Source: Micromonospora sicca (lineage in GTDB: Bacteria; Actinomycetota; Actinomycetes; Mycobacteriales; Micromonosporaceae). From it: a DNA stretch of 32,109 nucleotides. Location of the stretch: positions 1 through 32,109 of the forward strand of contig NZ_QGKS01000255.1 in assembly GCF_003172935.1 (NCBI RefSeq). Reading direction: 5' to 3'. The notes under the pieces were generated by a model. It made no database searches. It was given only the letters and a program-made list of their open reading frames with translations, and was not told where the DNA came from. Both the position numbers and the translations under genes were made by a program. Shown one piece after another: positions 1 to 6,665 of this stretch (position 1 is the stretch's first letter; each line of letters begins with the position of its first letter).

Positions 1-2
1 GG

Positions 3-152
3 GGGCGGGTCGCGGCGCGGGACCGGATCGCACGGGGGTGGGCGAGGTGCGCGGGCGGCGCGACGAAACGCCGGGGGCGCCGGGCGGTGGCAGCCACCTT
101 CGGGCCGGCGCGCCCGTCGCTGGCCGCCACGGCCGGCCCGGACGGGGTGTGA
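3..152 (+). CDS. possible 3' end of an upstream ORF (unidentified)
   Basis: The frame that starts at base 3 is open from the window edge to a TGA at 150-152, and nearly all its third positions are G or C, as in real genes here. It ends in residues AATAGPDGV. In many actinobacteria tsaE lies just upstream of tsaB, so a tsaE-type gene would be expected, but I see no TsaE motif in these 49 codons. Frame 2 is also open (to TAG at 176-178), so this could be noncoding. Confidence 0.25.
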   Translation, partial: GRVAARDRIARGWARCAGGATKRRGRRAVAATFGPARPSLAATAGPDGV

Positions 153-175
153 CCGGGTATGCGCGCGGAGCCGAC

Positions 176-181
176 TAGGCT
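176..181 (+). promoter_or_regulatory. candidate -10 box (TAGGCT) for tsaB
   Basis: TAGGCT fits the actinobacterial -10 consensus TANNNT and sits eight bases before the GTG of tsaB. There is no Shine-Dalgarno sequence between them, so a leaderless or nearly leaderless mRNA is likely. No convincing -35 box was seen. Confidence 0.4.
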
Positions 182-189
182 GGCATACC

Positions 190-867
190 GTGCTCGTACT
201 GGTGGTGGACTCCTCGACGCCCGCGGTGACCGCGGCGTTGGTCGAGGTCTCGGCGGACGGCGTCGTGACCCGCGCGCAGCGGTGCACGGTCGACGCCCGG
301 GCGCACGGTGAGCTGCTCGCCCCGCAGGTCGACGCGGTGCTGGCCGCCGCCGACGCCCGCCCCGCCGACCTGGCCGCGATCGTCGCCGGGCTCGGCCCCG
401 GGCCGTTCACCGGGCTGCGGGTGGGCCTGGTCACCGCCGCCACCATGGGTCAGGTACTCGGCATCCCCACGTACGGCGTCTGCTCGCTGGACGGGATCGG
501 CCACCCGGTGGCGGCCGGCGAGCCGGTTCTGGCCGCCAGCGACGCCCGCCGCCGGGAGATCTACTGGGCCGTCTACGACGGCGCCGGCCAGCGGATCGCC
601 GGGCCGAACGTGGACGCCCCCGCGGTCGCCGCCGAGCGCGCCCGCGACCTGGCCGTCACCGTGGCCGCCGGCGACGGCGCGCACCGGTACGCGGACGTCC
701 TCGGCCTGCCGCTGAGGGCCGAGCCGCGCTACCCGGACGCGACCGTGCTCGCCACGCTGGCCGCCGAGCGGATCCGGGCCGGCGCCCCCGGCGAGCCGCT
801 CACCCCGCTCTACCTGCGCCGCCCGGACGCGGTGGCGGCAACCGGGCACAAGCCGGTCCTACCGTGA
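190..867 (+). CDS. tsaB: TsaB, tRNA N6-threonylcarbamoyladenosine (t6A) synthesis protein
   Basis: The 225-residue protein begins [19 protein letters not shown], the phosphate-1-like segment of the ASKHA fold, and carries the family segment [14 protein letters not shown] near residues 65-80. TsaB is a catalytically inactive paralog of TsaD that forms the TsaB-TsaD(-TsaE) complex, which transfers threonylcarbamoyl from TC-AMP to A37 of ANN-decoding tRNAs in the cytoplasm. The start is GTG at 190; no upstream in-frame start with a ribosome site is evident. Its TGA overlaps the GTG of rimI by two bases, and rimI and tsaD follow with overlaps, so the three genes are translationally coupled. This tsaB-rimI-tsaD order is the usual actinobacterial arrangement. 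Confidence 0.93.
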   Translation: MLVLVVDSSTPAVTAALVEVSADGVVTRAQRCTVDARAHGELLAPQVDAVLAAADARPADLAAIVAGLGPGPFTGLRVGLVTAATMGQVLGIPTYGVCSLDGIGHPVAAGEPVLAASDARRREIYWAVYDGAGQRIAGPNVDAPAVAAERARDLAVTVAAGDGAHRYADVLGLPLRAEPRYPDATVLATLAAERIRAGAPGEPLTPLYLRRPDAVAATGHKPVLP

Positions 868-1328
868 GCGCGAGCAGCGAGCCGGTACGGCTGAGCCGGT
901 TCCGCTGGTGGCACATCGACCAGGTGCTGCCGATCGAGGCGGACCTCTTCGGCGTCGAGCAGTGGTCCCCGGCGATGTTCTGGAACGAGCTGGCCCACGG
1001 GCACCACTACCTGGTCGCCACCGACGACGACGGTACGGTGCTCGGCTACGCCGGGCTCATTGTGGCGCCACCCGACGAGGCCTGGGTGCAGAACATCGCG
1101 GTCCGCCGGGACGCCCAGCGCCGGGGCATCGGCCGGCTCCTGCTGGAGGCGCTGCTCGCCGAGGCGGACCGGCGCGGCGCTCGCAGCACCCTGCTGGAGG
1201 TCGCGGCGGACAACGCCCCGGCCCAGCGGCTCTACGCCAGCTACGGCTTCGAGCCGATCGGGGTGCGGCGCGGCTACTACCAACCGAGCAACACCGACGC
1301 GCTGGTCATGCGGCGCAACGAGGATTGA
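864..1328 (+). CDS. rimI: RimI, ribosomal protein S18-alanine N-acetyltransferase
   Basis: This 154-residue GNAT-fold enzyme would acetylate the N-terminal alanine of ribosomal protein S18 using acetyl-CoA. The acetyl-CoA pyrophosphate loop is QRRGIG at residues 85-90, preceded by the beta-4 strand VQNIAV. The later [20 protein letters not shown] (about 110-129) and RRGYY segments are typical of RimI. The catalytic-type glutamate and tyrosine correspond to E112 and Y124. The start is a GTG that overlaps the tsaB stop (GTGA), and the stop overlaps the tsaD start (TGATG). A general GNAT is possible by sequence alone, but the position between tsaB and tsaD makes RimI the best call. Confidence 0.9.
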   Translation: MSASSEPVRLSRFRWWHIDQVLPIEADLFGVEQWSPAMFWNELAHGHHYLVATDDDGTVLGYAGLIVAPPDEAWVQNIAVRRDAQRRGIGRLLLEALLAEADRRGARSTLLEVAADNAPAQRLYASYGFEPIGVRRGYYQPSNTDALVMRRNED

Positions 1329-2380
1329 TGAGCATGGCTGACGAACCCCTGATCCTCGGCATCGAGACCTCCTGCGACGAGACCGGCGTGGGCATCGTGC
1401 GCGGGCACACCCTGCTCGCCGACGCGATCGCCTCCAGCGTCGACGAGCACGCCCGGTTCGGCGGCGTGGTGCCCGAGGTGGCCAGCCGGGCCCACCTGGA
1501 GGCCATCGTCCCGACCATGGAGCGGGCGCTCGCCGAGGCGGGGGTGACCATCACCGACATCGACGCGATCGCGGTCACCTCCGGCCCGGGCCTGGCCGGC
1601 GCGCTGCTGGTGGGCGTGGCCGCGGCCAAGGGCTACGCCGTCGCCGCCGAGAAGCCGGTGTACGGGGTGAACCACCTCGCCGCGCACGTCGCCGTGGACA
1701 CCCTGGAACACGGGCCGCTGCCCGAGCCGGCGATCGCCCTGCTGGTCTCCGGCGGGCACTCGTCGCTGCTGCTCGTCGACGACCTGGCCCGCGGGGTCAC
1801 CCCGCTCGGCTCGACCATCGACGACGCCGCCGGTGAGGCGTTCGACAAGGTGGCCCGGCTGCTCGGGCTGCCCTTCCCCGGCGGCCCGTGGATCGACCGG
1901 GAGGCCCGGGCCGGCGATGCCGGGGCCATCGGCTTCCCGCGCGGCCTCACCGCCGCCAAGGACCTCGCCGCCCACCGGTACGACTTCTCCTTCTCCGGCC
2001 TGAAGACCGCGGTGGCCCGCTGGGTGGAGGCGCGGCAGCGGGCCGGCGAGCCGGTGCCAGTGGCCGACGTGGCCGCGTCCTTCCAGGAGGCGGTCTGCGA
2101 CGTGCTGGTCGGCAAGGCGCTGGACGCCTGCCGGACGAACGGCGTCGAGACGCTGGTGATCGGCGGCGGAGTGGCTGCCAACTCCCGGCTGCGGGCGATG
2201 GCCGAGCACCGGGCGGCGAAGCAGGGCGTCCGGGTCCGGGTGCCGCGCCCGAAGCTCTGCACCGACAACGGCGCGATGGTGGCCGCGCTCGGCTCGCACC
2301 TGGTGGCCTCGGGCGTCGCGCCGAGCCGCCTCGACCTGCCCGCCGACTCCGCCATGCCGCTGACCGTGGTCAGCGTCTGA
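1328..2380 (+). CDS. tsaD: TsaD, tRNA threonylcarbamoyltransferase (Kae1/Gcp family)
   Basis: The 350-residue protein is full length for TsaD, the catalytic subunit that transfers the threonylcarbamoyl group to A37 of tRNA. Visible motifs are [10 protein letters not shown] (residues 11-20), the family block [12 protein letters not shown] (45-56), the iron-ligand pair NHLAAH with H116 and H120, [10 protein letters not shown], the nucleotide-loop segment [26 protein letters not shown], and [11 protein letters not shown] near the C-terminus. The chosen ATG overlaps the rimI stop; a second ATG two codons downstream (1334) is an alternative. The frame stays open far upstream across rimI, but that extension is a shadow of rimI. 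Cells usually need this enzyme, and the operon structure ties it to tsaB. Confidence 0.96.
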   Translation: MSMADEPLILGIETSCDETGVGIVRGHTLLADAIASSVDEHARFGGVVPEVASRAHLEAIVPTMERALAEAGVTITDIDAIAVTSGPGLAGALLVGVAAAKGYAVAAEKPVYGVNHLAAHVAVDTLEHGPLPEPAIALLVSGGHSSLLLVDDLARGVTPLGSTIDDAAGEAFDKVARLLGLPFPGGPWIDREARAGDAGAIGFPRGLTAAKDLAAHRYDFSFSGLKTAVARWVEARQRAGEPVPVADVAASFQEAVCDVLVGKALDACRTNGVETLVIGGGVAANSRLRAMAEHRAAKQGVRVRVPRPKLCTDNGAMVAALGSHLVASGVAPSRLDLPADSAMPLTVVSV

Positions 2381-2411
2381 CATGCCGCCCGCCGCTGACG
2401 AGAGGGACGAC

Positions 2412-2666
2412 GTGATCGTACGGATGTGGGAGGCGCGCGCCGAGCCGTACGGCTTCGCCGACCTGATCACCTGGGTCTGCGACACCGCCCTGCCCGAGTT
2501 CGAGCACGACCCGCTGCACCTGTCCAGCGAGGTCTTCTCCTCCACCGACCACCGGCTGGTGGTGATCTCCAAGTGGCGGAGCAGCCCCCGGGACCTGCCG
2601 GAGCCGCCGATGCGGCTGGTGGCGCGGCCCCCGCACTCCTGGGACTTCACCCAGGTCGACCGCTGA
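2412..2666 (+). CDS. small conserved protein downstream of tsaD, possible dimeric alpha/beta-barrel fold
   Basis: I do not recognise a named function. The protein is 84 residues from GTG 2412 (MIVRMWEARAEPYGFADL...), or 94 if translation starts at ATG 2382, one base after the tsaD stop. GTG 2412 is preferred because GAGAGGGA ends four bases before it. The opening strand VIVRMWEARA, the central FSSTDHRLVVISKW and the closing RPPHSWDF resemble antibiotic-biosynthesis-monooxygenase-like (ABM) ferredoxin-fold proteins; this is an impression of pattern, not a firm assignment. It has no signal peptide or membrane segment. Its close spacing to tsaD suggests co-transcription. Its last codons form the left arm of a perfect terminator-like hairpin. 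Confidence 0.7.
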   Translation: MIVRMWEARAEPYGFADLITWVCDTALPEFEHDPLHLSSEVFSSTDHRLVVISKWRSSPRDLPEPPMRLVARPPHSWDFTQVDR

Positions 2667-2690
2667 CCCGACGGCCGGCGGTCGACCTGG
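2651..2690. terminator. bidirectional terminator between convergent genes
   Basis: Perfect 13-bp inverted repeat, arms 2651-2663 (CCAGGTCGACCGC) and 2678-2690, with a 14-base loop. The left arm lies inside the last codons of the gene ending at 2666, and the right arm is just before the stop of the minus-strand gene ending at 2697. There is no T tract, as is common in high-GC actinobacteria. Confidence 0.7.
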
Positions 2691-2696
2691 GGCCGG

Positions 2697-2993
2697 TCAG
2701 ACCTGGATGGTGGGCGCCGGGTTGGGCCGGTCGCTGATCGAGGGATCGGTGCCGATCTGGAACGACGGCAGGAACTCCAACCGACCGTCCGCCTTGTACA
2801 CCACCGGCACCGAACCGGCCATCATGTACGACATGTCGCCGCCGACCAGGAACTCCCGGGCGCCCACCTCGAACACGTAGAACGCGTCGTTCTCGACGAT
2901 CTTGCGGTCGTCCAGGCAGTAGGTGCCGATCGGCCAGTCCGGCTCGGTCGCCCGGCGGACGATGTCCCGGGCCTGCTCGTAGGTGACAGCCAT
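2697..2993 (-). CDS. putative immunity protein of the papain-fold toxin (YrhB/Imm35-like)
   Basis: This small acidic protein of 98 residues has no signal peptide. It lies 11 bases downstream of the toxin gene, with an AGGA site nine bases before its ATG. The layout MAVTYEQARDIVRR, then FYVFEVGAREFLVGGD, then VPVVYKADGRLEFLP resembles the YrhB/Imm35 type of immunity fold, in which a helix is followed by strands carrying an FYVF-type core and a late V.K.DG.v turn. The family call is tentative. The position immediately after a polymorphic toxin, at the end of its operon, is the strongest argument for an immunity role: it would bind and neutralise the toxin domain in the producer cytoplasm. Confidence 0.6.
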   Translation of the reverse strand: MAVTYEQARDIVRRATEPDWPIGTYCLDDRKIVENDAFYVFEVGAREFLVGGDMSYMMAGSVPVVYKADGRLEFLPSFQIGTDPSISDRPNPAPTIQV

Positions 2994-3004
2994 GACGCGT
3001 GATC

Positions 3005-4054
3005 CTAACCGGGTGGCCGGACGAACTCGGTGAGCCCGCCGGGCATGGGGATGTCGTCCAGCCGGACGAACGAGGTGCTGTGGCCCTTGGCGAAGTAGTC
3101 GGCGACGTCCCGGCCGGCGTTCTGGCCGTCGATGAAGCGGACCTTGCCGCCGACGTTCTCCACGTTGAAGACGTGCCCACCGCCGTTGTTCCAGCGGATC
3201 GCGACGACGCCGCGGGAACCGGGGCCGAAGTTCTGGAAGGCCTGCTCGATGTCACCCTGGCCGCCGGTGCTGAACCGGCGGCCCCAGGTGTTCTCGATGT
3301 CGCCGATCGAGCGGCCGCCCCAGTTGTGGAACTGCTTCGGCAGCGCGGTCGCCTCGACGTCGATGCCCCGCCGGCGCAGCTCGTACGTCTGCACGCAGTG
3401 GGTGCAGTTCGCCGAGTAGTCCGGGTGGGGCGGGTTGAACTTCGGGTTGACCCGCTTGAGGTCGTGCGCGATCTGCCGCTCGACCTTGCGGGCGGCCCGC
3501 TTGGCACCGACCTTGCGGGCCAGCTTGAGCAGCCGTTTGGCCTGCTCCAGGATCTGCTTGAGCACCGTGCGGACCTGCTGCACGATCATCTTGATCAGGC
3601 GTTGGCAGATCATCCGGGTGGCGGCGATGAAGCCGGGCACGGTGGTGGTGGAGGCGCCGACGGTGGCGATCGCGGCGGCGAGCGCAATGGTCACCTGGAC
3701 CAGCAGGATGATCAGTTGGACGATGAAGGCGATCTTCATGGCCAGTGTCATCGCCGCGAAGATCATCAGCACCGCGCCGATGAGCTGCGCGGCGATCGCG
3801 TCCTCCAGCAGCCGCAGCTGCGGGCCGTCCTCCCGCCGCCACCACGCCTCGAACGCGTCGACGGTGTCGCCGGTGTTGTACCGGCCGACCGCGTCGGCGG
3901 CCCCGTTGGCGCGTTCCGCGGCGGCCTGCAACGTCATCCCGAAGGACAACCACTGCTGTCCGGCGGCGAAGAGCAGCTCCTCGTCGGCCTGCGGCCACTC
4001 CAGACCGATCCAGCTCAGCGGCTCGGTCAGCTCGGCCGGAAGTTCGAGACCCAC
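3005..4054 (-). CDS. WXG100-like polymorphic toxin with papain-fold (Tox-PL, glutamine deamidase type) C-terminus
   Basis: 349 residues. Residues 1-85 form a WXG100-like helical leader (LPAELTEPLSWIGLEW, then a second helix ending FEAWW), the usual type VII (ESX-like) secretion mark of actinobacterial toxins. Residues 88-145 hold two hydrophobic segments, and 147-200 form a strongly basic helical stretch. The C-terminal domain (about 203-349) matches papain-fold toxin 1: nucleophile C217 in NCTHC, H294 in GGHVFN and D309 in FIDGQ, in the expected order. Proteins of this family are annotated as toxin glutamine deamidases acting on host or competitor proteins; the target here is unknown. Translation starts at GTG 4054, three bases after the WXG100-like gene, with GGGAG upstream. 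A small immunity candidate follows directly. Confidence 0.85.
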   Translation of the reverse strand: MGLELPAELTEPLSWIGLEWPQADEELLFAAGQQWLSFGMTLQAAAERANGAADAVGRYNTGDTVDAFEAWWRREDGPQLRLLEDAIAAQLIGAVLMIFAAMTLAMKIAFIVQLIILLVQVTIALAAAIATVGASTTTVPGFIAATRMICQRLIKMIVQQVRTVLKQILEQAKRLLKLARKVGAKRAARKVERQIAHDLKRVNPKFNPPHPDYSANCTHCVQTYELRRRGIDVEATALPKQFHNWGGRSIGDIENTWGRRFSTGGQGDIEQAFQNFGPGSRGVVAIRWNNGGGHVFNVENVGGKVRFIDGQNAGRDVADYFAKGHSTSFVRLDDIPMPGGLTEFVRPPG

Positions 4055-4057
4055 CGG

Positions 4058-4384
4058 TCAGGCTCCCAACCGGCCGTGCAGCGAGGTGAAGAGCGCGTCC
4101 GACTGCTGGTCGACCTCGACCACCTGCTGCGCCCAGTCGGCCAGCCCCTCGGCGGCGGTGATCAGCAGCTGCACGTGCGAGCCGTACGTCTCCAGCGCGT
4201 GCGACAGCACCTCGGTGTACGCCGCCCCGAAGACCGTGCCCGGCTCGTCGGCGCCCCACGGGTTCTGCGTGGTCACCGTGGCCTCCAGGGCGCCCAGGCC
4301 GGTCTCCAGCTCCACCGCCACCCCGGCGATCTGCTGGGCCGCCCCGGCCAGCACCTCCGGCTCGGTGTGCATCGGCTTCATCAT
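4058..4384 (-). CDS. WXG100/ESAT-6-like small protein
   Basis: This 108-residue all-helical protein has no signal peptide. It has the two-helix plan of WXG100 proteins: helix 1 at about 7-38, a turn with W-G in NPWGADEPG (about 41-49), and helix 2 to about residue 105. Such proteins are secreted by, or act as partners in, type VII systems; here it would be the secretion partner or targeting chaperone of the toxin encoded next. Its ATG overlaps the TGA of the YbaB-like gene (ATGA), and the toxin GTG begins three bases after its stop, so all are translationally coupled. There are no ESX core genes (eccC, eccD, mycP) in this window, so the secretion apparatus must be elsewhere. Confidence 0.75.
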   Translation of the reverse strand: MMKPMHTEPEVLAGAAQQIAGVAVELETGLGALEATVTTQNPWGADEPGTVFGAAYTEVLSHALETYGSHVQLLITAAEGLADWAQQVVEVDQQSDALFTSLHGRLGA

Positions 4385-4767
4385 CGCGGCGCCGCCCCGC
4401 CCATCCGGTCCAGCCGGTCCGCGATCTGCTGCGCCGCCGCGGTCAGGTCGTCCAGCCGGCGCTGCGCGCCGAAGCCGAGGTCGTTGAGGAGCGGACCGAG
4501 CCCCTGCGGCAGCGTCACCGGCTGCGCGGCGAGCTGCTCCTGCAGGGCGGCCTGCAACGCGGCGCGGGCGGTGCCGAACGCCTCGCGGATCGCGGCCGCC
4601 AGATCCTCGGCGGGCAGCCGCATGACGCGCGGGTCGAGGTCGAGGGCGGTCAGGTCCCCGGTGCCGTCCAGCTCGACGTGCACCAGGCCGCCCGCCGCGT
4701 CACCGGATCCCCGGGCGGCGGTGAAACGGCCCAGCGGGCCGTCCGGTCGGTCGTACTGGTCGGTCAC
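4381..4767 (-). CDS. YbaB/EbfC-family protein at the head of the toxin operon
   Basis: 128 residues from GTG 4767 (MTDQYDRPDGPLGRF...). The core GLVHVELDGTGDLTALDLDPRVM, followed by DLAAAIREAFGTARAALQ, is the YbaB/EbfC layout: a strand pair, the phrase L.ldprv, then a long helix. Canonical YbaB proteins are nucleoid-associated and bind DNA as dimers. In actinobacteria divergent YbaB-like genes often precede WXG100 genes, and their role there is unclear. The frame continues to ATG 4818, but GTG 4767 has GGGGTGG just upstream and gives the normal family N-terminus. From 4818, translation would begin about four bases into an mRNA made from the TAGGCT box at 4828-4833. Confidence 0.72.
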   Translation of the reverse strand: MTDQYDRPDGPLGRFTAARGSGDAAGGLVHVELDGTGDLTALDLDPRVMRLPAEDLAAAIREAFGTARAALQAALQEQLAAQPVTLPQGLGPLLNDLGFGAQRRLDDLTAAAQQIADRLDRMGGAAPR

Positions 4768-4827
4768 GCGGCCACCCCGTTCCCCGGTCGACTGTGGAGG
4801 GACCCGGACCCGCCGCATCCCGCCGGA

Positions 4828-4833
4828 AGCCTA
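4828..4833 (-). promoter_or_regulatory. candidate -10 box (TAGGCT) for the toxin operon
   Basis: On the minus strand TAGGCT lies just upstream of the YbaB-like gene, in the 140-base gap shared with the divergent ABC exporter. It is the same hexamer as that before tsaB and before the second M1 peptidase. No good -35 was identified. Confidence 0.4.
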
Positions 4834-4943
4834 GCGACCATTGGCGAACGGGGTGGTCCCGCCATCCTCGTCGGCGGTGCGACCTGCGTCGCACACCGCG
4901 CTGACCGGCGGGAATTCGGATGCGGGGGACCGTCGAGGCCGCC

Positions 4944-4949
4944 TAGCGT
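4944..4949 (+). promoter_or_regulatory. candidate -10 box (TAGCGT) for the ABC exporter
   Basis: TAGCGT fits TANNNT and ends nine bases before the ATG at 4959. No Shine-Dalgarno sequence is present in between, which suggests a very short leader. Confidence 0.35.
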
Positions 4950-4958
4950 CGGGTCGCC

Positions 4959-6665
4959 ATGCGTTTCTCACCGGCCGGCGATCCCGGCATCCCCGACGAC
5001 CGGTCCGCCACCCGCTACCTGCTGTGGCTGGCCGGCCGGCACCCGTTCCTCTTCGGCTCCGGCATCGCGCTGGGCATCGTCTGGATGGTCGCCCAGGCGC
5101 TGATGCCGGCCGCGGTGGGCCGGGCGGTCGACGCCGGCCTCGCCCACCGGGACCCGGACGCCCTGCTGACCTGGGGCGCCGTGCTGCTGGGGCTGGGCGT
5201 GCTCCAGGCGGTGGCCGGGATCCTGCGGCATCGCTGCGCGGTGCACAACTGGCTGGCCGCCGCGTACCGGACCGTGCAGGTGACCGTCGAGGCCACCAAC
5301 CGGCTGGGCGCCGCGCTGCCCCGCCGGGTCGTCGCCGGCGAGGTGGTCAGCATCGGTACGGCCGACATCGAGCACATCGGCAGCGCCGTCGACATCACCG
5401 CGCGGGGCGCCGGTTCGATCGTCGCCGTCGGCACCGTGGCGCTGATCCTGCTGGACGCCTCGGTGCCGCTCGGGCTGGTGGTGGTGCTCGGCGTGCCGCT
5501 GCTGATGGGCCTGGTCGGGCTGCTGATCCGGCCGCTGCACCGGCAGCAGCAGGCGTACCGGGACTCGGAGGGGCGGCTGACCGCCCGGGCCGGTGACATC
5601 GTCTCCGGGCTGCGGGTGCTGCGCGGCGTGGGCGGCGAGCCGGTGCTCTCGGCGCGCTACCGGGCGCAGTCCCAGGCGCTGCGCGCCGACGGCCTCCGGG
5701 TGGCCCGGGTGGAGTCGCTGCTGGAGGCGGCGCAGGTGCTGCTCCCCGGCGCGTTCGTGGTGCTGGTGACCTGGCTCGGCGCCCGCTTCGCGCTGCGCGG
5801 TGAGATCAGCGCCGGCCAGCTCGTCGCCTTCTACGGCTACACCGCCTTCCTGGTCAGCCCGCTGCGCAACCTGACCGAGGCGGCGGACAAGCTGACCCGG
5901 GGGCACGTCGCCGCCCGGCGGGTGGTGCGGCTGCTCCGGCTCACTCCGGAGCTGGTCGATCCGGCCCACCCGGCGGCGCTGCCCGCCGGCCCCGGTGAGC
6001 TGGTCGACGTGCAGTCCGGGCTGGTGGTGCGACCGGGCCGGTTCACCGCGCTGGCCGCCAGTGCCCCGGAGGACGCGGCTGCGATCGCCGACCGGCTCGG
6101 CCGGTACGCCGACGGCGACGTGACGCTGCACGGCGTACCGCTGCGGGACCTGGCGGTGGCGACGGTGCGCGAGCGGATCCTGGTGGCCGACAACGACGCG
6201 CACCTCTTCACCGGCCCGATCCGGTCGGAGCTGGATCCGCACGACGCGGCCGACCGGGCGGCGGTCGAGGCGGCGCTGGTCGCGGCGAGCGCGACGGACA
6301 TCGTCGAGGCCCTGCCCGACGGGCTGGACGGCCGGGTGGCCGAGCGGGGACGGGAGTTCTCCGGCGGGCAGCGGCAGCGGCTGCGGCTGGCGCGCGCGTT
6401 GGTCGCCGACCCGGAGACGCTGGTGCTGGTGGAGCCGACCAGCGCGGTGGACGCGCACACCGAGGCGCGGATCGCCGAGCGGCTCGGCGCGGCCCGGCGC
6501 GGCCGGACCACGCTGGTCTGCACCACCAGCCCGCTGGTGCTGGGCCGGGCCGAGCACGTGGTCTTCGTGGAGGACGGCAAGGTGGTGGCCGAGGGCCGGC
6601 ACGACGAACTGCTCGCGGCCGAGCCGCGGTACGCGGCCACGGTCAGCCGGGAGGAGGAGCGATGA
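4959..6665 (+). CDS. ABC exporter subunit with degenerate nucleotide-binding domain (fused permease-ATPase)
   Basis: 568 residues: an exporter-type six-helix membrane domain (about 20-320) followed by a nucleotide-binding domain (about 345-568). The domain has lost its Walker A: where GxxGxGKS should stand there is LAASAPEDAA (about 365-374). Its Walker B aspartate is V491 (VLVEPTS), with the next glutamate E492 kept, and the H-loop histidine is missing (VCTTSP). The signature FSGGQRQR (467-474) is intact. It therefore should not bind ATP by itself but can give a signature motif to a partner. That partner is encoded by the next gene, whose ATG overlaps this stop (6662). The transported substrate cannot be read from the sequence. 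Confidence 0.88.
   Translation: MRFSPAGDPGIPDDRSATRYLLWLAGRHPFLFGSGIALGIVWMVAQALMPAAVGRAVDAGLAHRDPDALLTWGAVLLGLGVLQAVAGILRHRCAVHNWLAAAYRTVQVTVEATNRLGAALPRRVVAGEVVSIGTADIEHIGSAVDITARGAGSIVAVGTVALILLDASVPLGLVVVLGVPLLMGLVGLLIRPLHRQQQAYRDSEGRLTARAGDIVSGLRVLRGVGGEPVLSARYRAQSQALRADGLRVARVESLLEAAQVLLPGAFVVLVTWLGARFALRGEISAGQLVAFYGYTAFLVSPLRNLTEAADKLTRGHVAARRVVRLLRLTPELVDPAHPAALPAGPGELVDVQSGLVVRPGRFTALAASAPEDAAAIADRLGRYADGDVTLHGVPLRDLAVATVRERILVADNDAHLFTGPIRSELDPHDAADRAAVEAALVAASATDIVEALPDGLDGRVAERGREFSGGQRQRLRLARALVADPETLVLVEPTSAVDAHTEARIAERLGAARRGRTTLVCTTSPLVLGRAEHVVFVEDGKVVAEGRHDELLAAEPRYAATVSREEER

Noticed and set aside
908..1327. N-terminal extension of TsaD across rimI
   Set aside because: It is the rimI gene read in another frame; TsaD family proteins start at the ATG that overlaps the rimI stop.
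2999..4834. Long plus-strand open frame of 611 codons opposite the toxin cassette
   Set aside because: It is antisense to four well-supported genes, and is an expected high-GC shadow frame.
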